A DNA stretch of 64,000 nucleotides from DASXZH01 sp036502005 (GCA_036502005.1 DASXZH010000068.1:1-64000), one strand, 5' to 3'. Counted from the first letter of the stretch, positions 45,093 to 54,041 are shown. The notes: generated from the letters alone by a model not told the origin. Numbers and translations: made by a program.

Positions 45093-47795
45093 TTGAGAAT
45101 TCTTATTGCCGCCGGCGTGGCGCTGGCTCTAATTCAATGCTGCTTTGCCCAAACCATGACTGCAACCCATCTAAGATGCGAATACCTCATCAATCCCATC
45201 GGAATTGGTGAGACCAAGCCACGCCTGAGCTGGTGGAACGAATCCAAAGAGCGTGGGGCGGTCCAAACCGCCTATGAGATTTTGGCGTCCAGTTCGAGGG
45301 AGAAGCTTTCCCAAAACGTGGGTGATCTTTGGGATACGGGCAAGGTTTCCAGCGATAAGTCGATTCAAATTGAATATGCCGGTTCTCCACTTAAGAGCCG
45401 CGATCTCGTTTTTTGGAAGGTCCGAGTGTGGGATAAGAGCGGCAACCCATCGCCCTATTCCGAAGTGGCCAAGTGGGAAATTGGATTGCTGGATCCTTCC
45501 GATTGGCAAGCGAACTGGATAGGGAAGCCAAATGCGACGATCGATAAGGCAGACCCCTCTCCGTATATTCGCAAAGGTTTTGATGTCAGTTCTCCGATTG
45601 ATCACGCTCGAATTTATGTTTCAGCGCAGGGTCTTTATGAACTCTATCTGAACGGTCATCGCGTTAGCGACGACCATTTCAACCCCGGTTTCACCGATTA
45701 CAAATTCAGGATCCAATACGAGACCTATGATGTGACTCGACTGATCAAGCAGGGCCGAAACGCGGTGGGCGCTATTCTTGGCGACGGCTGGTATGTGGGC
45801 CATGTGGGCGGCTGGGGCCGTCAACAGTACGGCAAACAGCCAATGGGCTTGGTGCAGCTTGAGGTTACGTTCAAAGATGGCTCCCAAATGTCGGTCGGTA
45901 GTTCATCGGCTTGGAAAGTTGCCGACGGGCCAATTCTCAGTTCCGACTTCATGAAAGGCGAAGATTACGACGCCCGAAAAGAGCTAGGCAACTGGAGTGC
46001 TGCGGATTTCGATGACAGCTCTTGGCAAAGCGCCATGCAGGGCTCGGCCCCGGCGGCAGCGATCGTTGCCCAATGCTCGGAGCCCGTTCGGAAGTGGCAA
46101 GAACTGCACGCAAAGTCGATAACGCAGCCTAAAACCGGCATGTACGTGGTCGATCTAGGCCAAAACATGGTTGGTTGGGCCCGAATGAAGGTTAAGGGAA
46201 AAGCAAGTGATAAGGTCCAGTTGCGATTTGCCGAAATGCTGAATCCGGATGGAACGATCTACACGGCAAATCTACGATCGGCGACGTCGACCGATACTTA
46301 CATTCTAAAGGGCGATGGTGAGGAAGTTTTTGAGCCTCACTTCACTTTTCACGGCTTTCGCTACGTTGAGGTAACCGGCTATCCCGGCCTGCTTCAGGAC
46401 GATTCCATAACTGGAATCGTGCTCGGTTCTGCCACTCCGGATACAGGCAAGTTTGAATGTTCTAACCAAATGGTAAATCAGCTTTGGCACAACATCTACT
46501 GGGGCCAGCGAGGCAACTATTTGAGCGTGCCGACCGACTGTCCGCAGCGAGACGAGCGCCTTGGCTGGATGGGCGACGCCGAAGTTTTCGTGCGAACCGC
46601 CGCCTACAATTGCGAGATCGGCGGGTTTATGACCAAATGGTTAAACGATGTTCAGGACGGCCAAACTCCTTCTGGGGCTTTTGCCGACGTTTCTCCACGG
46701 GTGCATGACTTTGGCGATAACCCTGCCGCGCCTGGTTGGGGCGACGCGGGCGTCATCGTTCCCTATGCGATCTATCAAGCTTACGATGATAAACGCATCT
46801 TGGAGCGCCATTTTGAGTCGATGCGGATATGGGTGGATTACATTCACGATAACAATCCCAACCTGCTTTGGGAAAAGAGCCGGGCCAATGACTACGGCGA
46901 CTGGCTGAACATTCACGAGGAGACCCCTCACGAGGTTTTGGGCACCGCCTTTTTCGCTCACTCCACTGATTTGGTTGCCAAGAGCGCCGATGTGCTCGGG
47001 CTCACCGATGAAGCTGCCAAGTATCACGAGTTGTTTAAAGGCATATGCGATGCCTTTAACAAGGCTTATGTTGGACCAGACGGCCGAATAAAAGGCGATA
47101 CGCAAACCGCCTACTTAGTCGCACTTGGCTTCCACATGCTGCCCGACGACATGCGGCCGTTGGCCATTCAGCATCTAGTCGAAGACGTAACCGTTAAGCG
47201 AAATAATCACCTTGCCACTGGCTTCCTAGGTGTAAGCCTGCTGAATCCGGTGCTGACCGAGACAGGCAACCTGGATTTAGCCTACAAGCTTTTGCTGCAG
47301 GACACTTTCCCGAGTTGGGGCTACCCGATCAAGAACGGGGCTACCACGATTTGGGAGCGATGGGATGGCTGGACTCAGGACAAAGGATTCCAGGATCCTG
47401 GTATGAACTCGTTCAACCACTACTCATTAGGTTCGGTCGGCGAATGGCTGTACGGCGTTGTTGGCGGGATTAAGCCAGGAACACCAGGCTACAAGGAAAT
47501 AGTGATTCATCCTCAGCCAGGCGGAAACTTGACCTATGCGAACACCTCTTACCAGTCGATTTATGGCGACATTAAATCGAACTGGAAGATTGATGGGCAT
47601 TCTTTCGAGCTTTCCGTAAAGATCCCCGCGAACACGAAGGCGCTAGTCTACGTCCCTGCGGCATCGGCCGAAGCTGTAATGGAGCACGGCCACCCGGCCA
47701 GTTCTGCGGATGGGCTCAAGTTCCTGAGGATGGAGGATGGAGCAGCAGTTTTTGAAGCTGGATCCGGTTCCTACGATTTGACTTCAACGAAATGA
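45093..47795 (+). CDS. Secreted GH78 alpha-L-rhamnosidase
   Basis: 900 residues, TTG start at 45093 with a GGAG site; signal peptide MRILIAAGVALALIQCCFAQ. Full GH78 domain set: N-terminal fibronectin-like domain (LRCEYLINPIGI...PRLSWW), jelly-roll domains (RIYVSAQGLYELYLNGHRV), catalytic CPQRDERLGWMGDAEVF, then WLNDVQDGQTPSGAFADVSP and C-terminal domain (GTPGYKEIVIHPQPG). Hydrolyses terminal alpha-L-rhamnosides outside the cytoplasm. Follows a glycan exporter by 32 bp and overlaps hicB by 4 bases. Confidence 0.95.
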   Translation: MRILIAAGVALALIQCCFAQTMTATHLRCEYLINPIGIGETKPRLSWWNESKERGAVQTAYEILASSSREKLSQNVGDLWDTGKVSSDKSIQIEYAGSPLKSRDLVFWKVRVWDKSGNPSPYSEVAKWEIGLLDPSDWQANWIGKPNATIDKADPSPYIRKGFDVSSPIDHARIYVSAQGLYELYLNGHRVSDDHFNPGFTDYKFRIQYETYDVTRLIKQGRNAVGAILGDGWYVGHVGGWGRQQYGKQPMGLVQLEVTFKDGSQMSVGSSSAWKVADGPILSSDFMKGEDYDARKELGNWSAADFDDSSWQSAMQGSAPAAAIVAQCSEPVRKWQELHAKSITQPKTGMYVVDLGQNMVGWARMKVKGKASDKVQLRFAEMLNPDGTIYTANLRSATSTDTYILKGDGEEVFEPHFTFHGFRYVEVTGYPGLLQDDSITGIVLGSATPDTGKFECSNQMVNQLWHNIYWGQRGNYLSVPTDCPQRDERLGWMGDAEVFVRTAAYNCEIGGFMTKWLNDVQDGQTPSGAFADVSPRVHDFGDNPAAPGWGDAGVIVPYAIYQAYDDKRILERHFESMRIWVDYIHDNNPNLLWEKSRANDYGDWLNIHEETPHEVLGTAFFAHSTDLVAKSADVLGLTDEAAKYHELFKGICDAFNKAYVGPDGRIKGDTQTAYLVALGFHMLPDDMRPLAIQHLVEDVTVKRNNHLATGFLGVSLLNPVLTETGNLDLAYKLLLQDTFPSWGYPIKNGATTIWERWDGWTQDKGFQDPGMNSFNHYSLGSVGEWLYGVVGGIKPGTPGYKEIVIHPQPGGNLTYANTSYQSIYGDIKSNWKIDGHSFELSVKIPANTKALVYVPAASAEAVMEHGHPASSADGLKFLRMEDGAAVFEAGSGSYDLTSTK

Positions 47796-48046
47796 GCACA
47801 CTAACTTACCGCGCGATATTGACCCCGGATGACGGGGGCTGGATGGTCAACGTCCCCGATATTTCGGGCTGTGTCTCGTTCGGCGAAACCGTTGAAGCGG
47901 CAAAACAGAATGCCAAGGAAACCATCGAGGCTTTCCTTGGCAACTACCTGGATCGCGAGGAGCCGTTTCCAGTTCCGAGCAGGGAAATCGTGGGCGACGA
48001 GACGAGTGAGATGTTTGAAATAACGGTAGAAGCACCCTCGGGGTAA
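47792..48046 (+). CDS. hicB: HicB-like antitoxin (orphan)
   Basis: 84 residues with the HicB_lk_antitox core: TLTYRAILTPDDGGWMVNVPDISGCVSFGETVEAAKQNAKETIEAFL. Family members fold like a degraded RNase H and neutralise HicA mRNA interferases. The ATG overlaps the rhamnosidase stop (ATGA). I find no HicA-like frame on either side; the following 78 bases hold no conserved GSH motif. It may be an orphan regulator or a remnant. Confidence 0.82.
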   Translation: MSTLTYRAILTPDDGGWMVNVPDISGCVSFGETVEAAKQNAKETIEAFLGNYLDREEPFPVPSREIVGDETSEMFEITVEAPSG

Positions 48047-48124
48047 TGTGGAACCTTGAAGGAGAGGTCGCGCGGCCCAAAGGGAGGACACCTAAATCCC
48101 ACCTTCTTAAAACTGTTTATCGTT

Positions 48125-48628
48125 TTACTGCCTAGCCCCTACGGCTTCTCGACCCTCGGACTGCTGTGCGCTCGGTATCGCCGTTCCCGCCGGTGTCTTC
48201 AAGGTCACGTTTATGCGGTTGAAGAAGTTTGTGATCGCGATATTGAGCACAAGGGCGGCAAGCTCTTTTTCCTCAAAGTGCTTAGCTGCTTCGTTCCAAA
48301 CATCGTCCGGAACTTGGTCACTGCGGTCGCTTAGACGGGTTGCTGCTTCTGCCAGCGCCAACGCGGCGCGTTCGGCTTCGCTAAAGTAAGGCGCTTCGCG
48401 CCATGCGGCAACGGTGCCAAGCCTTTCATCAGTTTCGCCCTGTTTTTTGGCTTCTTTCACCCCATAGTCCACGCAGAAACTGCAGCCATTGATTTGGCTG
48501 GCCCGCAAATGAGTGAGGCCGAGAACCGAAGGGGATATCCCTGATTTATAAATCGAGCCCAGTATCTGCATAATGGCTGGCATTGCCTCGGGCAGAAGCG
48601 CGCCCGGATGTTTCATTCTTGGTTCCAT
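48125..48628 (-). CDS. Carboxymuconolactone decarboxylase / AhpD-like protein
   Basis: 167 residues from ATG 48628 (a longer open frame to 48736 runs through repeat words). The redox motif CSFCVDYG (C-x2-C plus downstream acid) and LTHLRASQINGCSF define the CMD/AhpD peroxidase-like family. It uses the Cys pair to reduce peroxides or acts as an alkylhydroperoxidase-like protein. No partner AhpC nearby. Cytosolic. Confidence 0.88.
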   Translation of the reverse strand: MEPRMKHPGALLPEAMPAIMQILGSIYKSGISPSVLGLTHLRASQINGCSFCVDYGVKEAKKQGETDERLGTVAAWREAPYFSEAERAALALAEAATRLSDRSDQVPDDVWNEAAKHFEEKELAALVLNIAITNFFNRINVTLKTPAGTAIPSAQQSEGREAVGARQ

Positions 48629-48644
48629 AGTCTCTTTTCCTACG

Positions 48645-48829
48645 CGAGGAAAGGGTGACGAGTGACTGATAGGTAACGTGTGACGAGTGACGCGTCGACC
48701 CTTCTCCTTGCGCCATGGGAGTTGATTTCGTCGCAAAGTTGGTTTATGACCGATGGCTCGTGCTGTACTTCCTTCGTCTGAAAGGAACCCTGCTCGTCAC
48801 CCGTCACACTTGGAGGGTAAAACAATCCC
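48645..48829. repeat. GTGACGAG word-repeat region
   Basis: 48650-48705 has GTGACGAGTGAC words; 48788-48805 has the inverse CTCGTCACCCGTCACAC. Same words occur at 32140-32155 and 52770-52788 and around 52940. Inverted ends around a ~90-bp core. Confidence 0.65.
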
Positions 48830-49486
48830 ATGTCACTAACCCGAGAACAGCTTGCAATGCGCGCCGCGAAGGAACTCCGCGATGGATTCTATGTCAACCT
48901 CGGAATCGGGATTCCAACGCTGGTCGCGAACTACATTCCGTCCGGAATGGACATCACCCTCCAGAGTGAAAACGGCATTCTGGGCATGGGTCCGTTCCCC
49001 TACGAAGGAGAGGAAGACGCGGACCTGATAAACGCGGGCAAGCAAACGGTGACTGTGCTGCCAGGCGCAAGCTTCTTTAGCTCGGCGGATTCATTTGCCA
49101 TGATTCGGGGTGGGCACATCGATCTCTCAATTCTTGGGGCCATGGAGGTTTCAGAAAAGGGCGACCTGGCCAACTGGATGATCCCCGGCAAGATGGTGAA
49201 GGGCATGGGCGGGGCGATGGACCTAGTGGCGGGCGTGAAGCGTGTCGTTGTCGTGATGGAGCACACCAACAAAGCCGGAGAATCCAAGGTTCTGCACGAA
49301 TGCAGACTGCCGCTAACGGGCAAGGCGGTGGTAGATCTCATCATTACTGACCTGTGCGTGTTCGAAATCACGCCGGAGGGCATGGTGCTAAAAGAACTTG
49401 CTCCCAATGTGACGGCGGAAGAAGTGAAGGCCAAAACAGAAGCCGCCTACGCTATTTCGCCCAACTTACAAACGGTTGGCGTTTGA
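48830..49486 (+). CDS. scoB: 3-oxoacid CoA-transferase subunit B
   Basis: 218 residues. Beta-subunit features: GFYVNLGIGIPTLVANYI, catalytic Glu in LQSENGILGMGP, FFSSADSFAMIRGGHIDLSILGAMEVSEKGDLANW and VVVVMEHTNKAGESKVL. It transfers CoA between succinyl-CoA (or acyl-CoA) and acetoacetate-type acids as a complex with an A subunit. Strong ribosome site (GGAGG). The A subunit gene is not adjacent on either side, which is unusual. Confidence 0.93.
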   Translation: MSLTREQLAMRAAKELRDGFYVNLGIGIPTLVANYIPSGMDITLQSENGILGMGPFPYEGEEDADLINAGKQTVTVLPGASFFSSADSFAMIRGGHIDLSILGAMEVSEKGDLANWMIPGKMVKGMGGAMDLVAGVKRVVVVMEHTNKAGESKVLHECRLPLTGKAVVDLIITDLCVFEITPEGMVLKELAPNVTAEEVKAKTEAAYAISPNLQTVGV

Positions 49487-49529
49487 CTGGTTGCCGTAGC
49501 ATGCATGCCAAAATTCGTAGGTTAAATCG

Positions 49530-49961
49530 ATGGCTGTGAATCTTCAATGGAACGGCAAGATGGGCTTTGTTGCCGATCCTCCCAGCGGCGTTAGGTTCAC
49601 CCTAGACGCGCATCCCGATTTTGGTGGCGAGGGCTTAGGCCCGACGCCGGTTGAAGCGATGTTGGCTTCGATAGCTGCCTGTAGCGCGATGGACGTGATT
49701 GCGATCCTTCGTAAGAAGCAGCAGACCGTGGACTCTTACACGCTGGAAGTAGATGGCGATAAGGCGGCTGAAGGCGATTATCCTCGTCCGTTTACCGCGA
49801 TTCGCCTGAACCACGTGCTGAGCGGGCCCGGGTTGGACCCGGTAGCCGTCGCCCGTGCGATCCAGTTGAGCGACGACAAATACTGCACCGTCATGGCTAC
49901 CCTTAAGTTCGGGCCGAAGTTTTCCACCAGTTGGGAGATCAAAGACGCAGTGCCGGGATAG
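49530..49961 (+). CDS. OsmC-family peroxide reductase
   Basis: 143 residues. OsmC fold signatures: GEGLGPTPVEAMLASIAACSAMDV with the first peroxidatic cysteine, and LSDDKYCTVMATL with the second. Reduces organic hydroperoxides with thiols (YhfA-type subgroup, judged from length). Follows scoB by 43 bp on the same strand and may share its transcript. Confidence 0.9.
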   Translation: MAVNLQWNGKMGFVADPPSGVRFTLDAHPDFGGEGLGPTPVEAMLASIAACSAMDVIAILRKKQQTVDSYTLEVDGDKAAEGDYPRPFTAIRLNHVLSGPGLDPVAVARAIQLSDDKYCTVMATLKFGPKFSTSWEIKDAVPG

Positions 49962-49989
49962 CTGTGAGTTCGACTTTGTCTTGCGTTGC

Positions 49990-50200
49990 GAACTGGGCGC
50001 TTTCGCTTCCTAAATTTGCTTAAGAGGAAAGTCACGGAACCTCTCCCCGAACCGGGAGAGGCGCGAGCCTACCGCTCGGAAATAAACCTCAAATTGATGG
50101 CTATGCCCCAACCCCCTCTCCTCTGCCGGAGCACCGGAAGAGGGGGCTCATTTCTCCACTAAAATTACTGGGAATTCGACCGAAACTTATAATGGGAAGC
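49990..50200. repeat. CCTCTCCCC hairpin repeats
   Basis: Copies at 50038-50062 (CCTCTCCCCGAACCGGGAGAGG) and 50100-50153 (ACCCCCTCTCC...GGAAGAGGGGGC), same family as 670-725, 2062-2112, 16317-16365 and the core of 34311-34529. No gene. Confidence 0.65.
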
Positions 50201-50205
50201 CCTCC

Positions 50206-52131
50206 ATGCTCGAACTCTCCATACGCCTCCTTTTCGCTGGTTTTGTATTCATGTTGTCCGCCTGGGTAGGCGCGCCGGATTTAAGCATCGCGTGGAAGCT
50301 CTCGCTTTTCGTGGGCGCTTATGCCGGCATCGGCCACCTAATCGAGACCCGAAGGGGCCGCATCAGGGCCGTGACAGCAACTTACGCCATCTGCGATGCG
50401 GCAACCATTCTTTTTGTAGGCGCAGGATTGCACCAAACACAGGGCTTAGCCTTATGCGCCGTTTTGCCCGCGATTTACGCCAACCGAACCCACCGCCTAA
50501 GCCTTTGGGCGACCTTACCCGCAGTCGCCATCCTAACTCTTGCGGCAGGCGCGGTTGCATCTGGGGGAACGCCCCCGATCGGGATCTATTTCATCGCTTT
50601 GGCAATGGTCGGCGCTGCTTACCTGCTTAAGGAAGGGGTGAACACCGGAACTCAGCCCATTCCGGAGCCAATCATCATTCATGTTCCAAAGCATGCGGCC
50701 GCCGAAATCGATGCCGATGCCTTCTTGCTCCTGCGCGAGAACTTTCGCAAGGTGAAGGAACGATACGTGGAGTTGGAGAAAGACTCCAAGAAGGACCACG
50801 CCTTAGCGGAGCTTTTCTCGTGCAAGGTCCCAAGCAGCGTCAACTTTCACACTAGAATTGCCGAGAAGATTGCCCAACTTTGCGGAGCCGACTCGGTCGC
50901 GATTTATACGCTCGCCCAGTTCGGTAACCGAATGGTAGTGCGCGGCACGGCCGGCGCTAACCACCCAATAGTTGAAGACAGCAGCTACGCTGTTGATCTT
51001 TCGCAGGCCACTCGGCAGATCACCGATAAGGTCGAACTGAGCACCCGTGCAATGCTTACCGAGGGAGACCGCGCCAAAGTGGCAACTGTTTTACTCATGA
51101 CTGATTCCAAGGTCGTCGGCATGCTAAACCTGTTCCACACCGAATGGAACACCCTTCTGGAAGCCAAGCGGCTTGCCGAAGATCTTGCTACTTCGATTGC
51201 CTGGATCATAACTGACCAGCAGAAAAGAACCACTTTCGATCGCCGCTTGCACGAGATGGAGGTCCTTTACGAAACGGCCGCTATCAGCACCGGCTCGACC
51301 AACCGTCACGATCTGGCGGATAGAGTCACTAGAAGGTTGGCTGGCGTGGTCAGCGCGGACTTCGTAGGCACATATCTTCTTGAGGACGGCGTTCCCAAGT
51401 TGGTTAGCCATTGCGGGGTTGAAGTTCCTTGCCTGGATTGCATGAGCTTCGCCACCGGCAGCGGCTTTGAGGGCTGGCTGAATGCGGGCGCGCCGGAAGT
51501 TGCTGTTTTTCACCCTGGCGACGATCAGCGCTGCGAAACCGACGTTTTGCTCAGAAGGCGGATCGGCGGCTTCTTCATCATGCCATTGCAGTTCCAAGAG
51601 ATGCCCTTTGGCTTTATGGTTGCTGCCTCGCGCGCGAGCGGTGCTTTGGAAGCTTCCGATTTGGCAGCCCTACGAGCCATTTCTTGCGAGTTCGCCCAAG
51701 CTGTTTGCCGAATCGAGCTGCCGAATGATGTGGCGAGCGGCTTGGTTACGCCGACCGCGTTTCAAGGCCTTGCCGGTGGCGCGCGACCCGGTTGCCTTAT
51801 CTTTTTTGAGCTCCTAAAGCGGCAGCAGTTTAAGGAAGTCTGCGAGCCGAACGCCGTACGCGAAGGGCTTCGCGCTTTCTCGCTTCGATTGCGAGGCAAG
51901 CTGACGGCCGGAGGAGCCGCGACCCAGAAAGCGGGTGGCGACTTTGTGGCCTTCTTGCCCAATGCCTCAGCCGAGTTTGCCGCTAGTTGGGCCAACGATG
52001 TCGCCGCGACCGCTTCCATGATCGGAGTCGCCACTACAAGCGGCAAGAAGACGATACCGCTCGCGTTCAGAGCAAGAGTTGCCGATCTCACTAGGCAATC
52101 CAACGAGGTTTTGGACGCAACCGCTGTCTAG
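50206..52131 (+). CDS. Membrane sensor with two GAF-like domains and degenerate GGDEF
   Basis: 641 residues. Residues 1-145 hold about five membrane helices. A coiled linker (~170-205, RENFRKVKERYVELEKDSKK) leads to a GAF-like domain (~210-345), a second (~355-500, with CGVEVPCLDCM), and a C-terminal ~140 residues where AGGDFVAFLPNAS matches the GGDEF position with one residue lost and the catalytic acids absent. It is probably a ligand or redox sensor using a pseudo-GGDEF for output or protein binding. Upstream hairpin repeats leave little room for a long leader. Confidence 0.75.
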   Translation: MLELSIRLLFAGFVFMLSAWVGAPDLSIAWKLSLFVGAYAGIGHLIETRRGRIRAVTATYAICDAATILFVGAGLHQTQGLALCAVLPAIYANRTHRLSLWATLPAVAILTLAAGAVASGGTPPIGIYFIALAMVGAAYLLKEGVNTGTQPIPEPIIIHVPKHAAAEIDADAFLLLRENFRKVKERYVELEKDSKKDHALAELFSCKVPSSVNFHTRIAEKIAQLCGADSVAIYTLAQFGNRMVVRGTAGANHPIVEDSSYAVDLSQATRQITDKVELSTRAMLTEGDRAKVATVLLMTDSKVVGMLNLFHTEWNTLLEAKRLAEDLATSIAWIITDQQKRTTFDRRLHEMEVLYETAAISTGSTNRHDLADRVTRRLAGVVSADFVGTYLLEDGVPKLVSHCGVEVPCLDCMSFATGSGFEGWLNAGAPEVAVFHPGDDQRCETDVLLRRRIGGFFIMPLQFQEMPFGFMVAASRASGALEASDLAALRAISCEFAQAVCRIELPNDVASGLVTPTAFQGLAGGARPGCLIFFELLKRQQFKEVCEPNAVREGLRAFSLRLRGKLTAGGAATQKAGGDFVAFLPNASAEFAASWANDVAATASMIGVATTSGKKTIPLAFRARVADLTRQSNEVLDATAV

Positions 52132-52193
52132 AGGCAAATCTCCGGTATTTTTGCTCGTTCCAGCGAGCGCGGATTGAAGCTAAGCTAACTTAA

Positions 52194-52763
52194 ATGGCGG
52201 CTAACAGCCCGGGCTCTATCTGCCCCGGCACTTTCTCGGAGGAATCGAGCAGTTTCGACCTGCTTGCCCTGGCAACCCAATCCCAATCTCCATCGGAGAC
52301 GGTGATCGTCTGCGACCGTATCTTGGTTTCGGATCCTGGCCATCTTCCGGCTTTGGAAGTGAAGAGCAAGGCACTTTGGCGCATGGGCCAGTTCGAAGCC
52401 GCTTTGAAGTCTTTGGATAAGGCGATTGCCTTGAACCCGTTCGATCCCGGCTATCACTTCCTTAAGGGCGATTGTTTGCAAGGCTTGTCACGCAATAGCG
52501 AGGCGCTTGATGCCTTTGAGCGCTGCCGCTCCTGCGCCAGCGGGAATCTGGCTCAGCAAACGGAGCTTCGGATTAAGGCTTTGCAAGATTGGCAGTCGGC
52601 TGTAGCCGGGGAGCTGGCTTGTTCCGACGCTGCCTTTCGAATGCAGTTAGAGGCGAACCCGGTCGCGGCAATGGCGCAGCTTGGTTTTAAGGTGAGTTCG
52701 AAGCAGGCGAGCGTTCAGGCGAAGCCGATGCAGAGCCCGGGGTTCTGGGCTCGGCCCAGCTAG
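52194..52763 (+). CDS. TPR-repeat protein
   Basis: 189 residues. TPR motifs around residues 40-105: ALEVKSKALWRMGQFEAALKSLDKAIALNPFDPG, YHFLKGDCLQGLSRNSEALDAFERC. N-terminal 20 residues are low-complexity; the C-terminus is unstructured. A scaffold for protein-protein interaction; partner not known. It follows the GAF sensor after 62 bp, so it may be co-transcribed with it. Confidence 0.8.
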   Translation: MAANSPGSICPGTFSEESSSFDLLALATQSQSPSETVIVCDRILVSDPGHLPALEVKSKALWRMGQFEAALKSLDKAIALNPFDPGYHFLKGDCLQGLSRNSEALDAFERCRSCASGNLAQQTELRIKALQDWQSAVAGELACSDAAFRMQLEANPVAAMAQLGFKVSSKQASVQAKPMQSPGFWARPS

Positions 52764-52960
52764 CTCTGGTGTGACGGGTGACGGGGTCAGATGGTCTGGC
52801 GGATCGGAATTGTCACGCAAAGGCGCAAAGGTCGCAAAAGGGGAACTGGTTATTCCGCGCCTGCCTTTAAAAAACCTCTGTGCCCTCTGTGTCAGACAAA
52901 TCTAAGCGAGACTGTAAAGAGCCCACGGCCCGAAAGCGTCACACGTCACCCATCACACCA
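52764..52960. repeat. GTGACGGG and CGCAAAGG word repeats
   Basis: 52770-52788 is GTGTGACGGGTGACGG; 52810-52840 is CACGCAAAGGCGCAAAGG; 52870-52905 has CCTCTGTGCCCTCTGTGTCA; 52938-52960 is the inverse GTCACACGTCACCC. So the GTGACG words bracket a CGCAAAG core, the same architecture as the other word-repeat elements. No gene. Confidence 0.7.
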
Positions 52961-52965
52961 TGCCT

Positions 52966-53943
52966 CTACTCTTCGCCGCAGAGGGCTTTGTAAATCGAGA
53001 TAACCTTCTTCACGTAGTTTTGCGTTTCGCGATAGGGCGGGACGCCGCCGTGCTTGCTCACCGCGCCGGGGCCAGCGTTGTAGGCAGCCAGCGAAAGAAC
53101 AAGCGACTGATAATCGTCGCCGGTTTGCTGCTGATAGGTGTCCAAATGGCCGCGAATCAGCTTCACCGTTCCGTAAAGATTATCCATGCTGTCGTAAGCA
53201 TCGGTTACGCCCATACCAGCAGCCGTGCCGGGCATTAGCTGGCCAAGACCCATGGCGCCGGTTCGGCTGGTGGCATGGGGATTGAATCCGCTCTCCACCA
53301 TGATCATGGCCATGATGAGCCGGGCATCTACTCCAAATCGAAGGCTGTAACCAATCACGCCTTGGGCGATTTTCAGGGCCTCATCCTCGCTTAAATGGGA
53401 GTTATGGTTAAGAATAAACTGCGCGTAAGCGGGAGCCGCGTCGCTCGCCGGAAGATCGAGCCGGCTCATTCGGTAGTCGGAATGGCGGCTGGTCAGCGTG
53501 CGCGATCTAGACGCCCGTGCGGCGTTCGCAAGATCATATTCGTAATCGGAGACTTGCGCTTCACCGGCCGCGCCAAGCATCGTAGCTTCAAAATCGGACT
53601 TGGTCGACTCGCGATGGGCGTTCACTATAAGCCGAACGGGGACTTCATTTCCATCCAGCCAATCCGGCGCGCCTTTGGGGCAGGAGACGAATATCGTGTC
53701 GCCGTTGCTCTTTTCCAAAAGCACGCTAACTTCGCCATTGGCCACCCGCATGGTGCCCTTAACCGTCCCCTTGATCTCCATGATCCTTTGGCCGACAAAG
53801 GTCTCCAGGGCCTCCTCTCCGACAGCCTGAGTGATCTTGTATTGATGGCGCAGTTTGACGTACTGGTCGAAGGTCTGCGCGTGGGCAGCGCAAAAGGCGC
53901 ATGCCAATGGGATGAGGGAGAGAAGCCGTTTCATATTTTTCAT
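52966..53943 (-). CDS. Lytic transglycosylase (SLT domain)
   Basis: 325 residues. Signal peptide ending FCAAHA-Q; residues ~25-160 unassigned beta-rich region; C-terminal SLT domain with catalytic Glu in IMVESGFNPHATS, GAMGLGQLMPGTA and AAYNAGPGAV. Cleaves peptidoglycan glycan strands with formation of 1,6-anhydro ends in the periplasm. The start codon is only 7 bases from the 3' end of tRNA-Ser on the same strand, leaving no room for its own promoter or a normal ribosome site; the downstream Met (53934) is the alternative start. Confidence 0.93.
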   Translation of the reverse strand: MKNMKRLLSLIPLACAFCAAHAQTFDQYVKLRHQYKITQAVGEEALETFVGQRIMEIKGTVKGTMRVANGEVSVLLEKSNGDTIFVSCPKGAPDWLDGNEVPVRLIVNAHRESTKSDFEATMLGAAGEAQVSDYEYDLANAARASRSRTLTSRHSDYRMSRLDLPASDAAPAYAQFILNHNSHLSEDEALKIAQGVIGYSLRFGVDARLIMAMIMVESGFNPHATSRTGAMGLGQLMPGTAAGMGVTDAYDSMDNLYGTVKLIRGHLDTYQQQTGDDYQSLVLSLAAYNAGPGAVSKHGGVPPYRETQNYVKKVISIYKALCGEE

Positions 53944-53950
53944 ACGGCGG

Positions 53951-54041
53951 TGGCGGAGAGATCGGGATTCGAACCCGAGAAGAGGTTTACCCCCTTACCC
54001 ACTTAGCAGGCGGGCGCTTTCGACCACTCAGCCATCTCTCC
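53951..54041 (-). tRNA. tRNA-Ser(GCU)
   Basis: Type II tRNA of 91 bases with CCA encoded. Acceptor GGAGAGA pairs with TCTCTCC, D arm GCTGAGTGG, anticodon loop CTGCTAA with GCT, a long variable arm, and T arm GGGTTCGAATCCC. A TATAAT -10 element lies at 54054-54059 about 12 bases upstream; no good -35. Reads AGC/AGU serine codons. Confidence 0.95.

Noticed and set aside
48056..48334. Possible HicA after hicB
   Set aside because: The frame has no HicA GSH motif and overlaps the opposite AhpD-like gene.
53951..54041. tRNA-Ser as an island attachment site
   Set aside because: The accessory genes lie on its 5' side; no integrase or 3'-end duplicate was seen.
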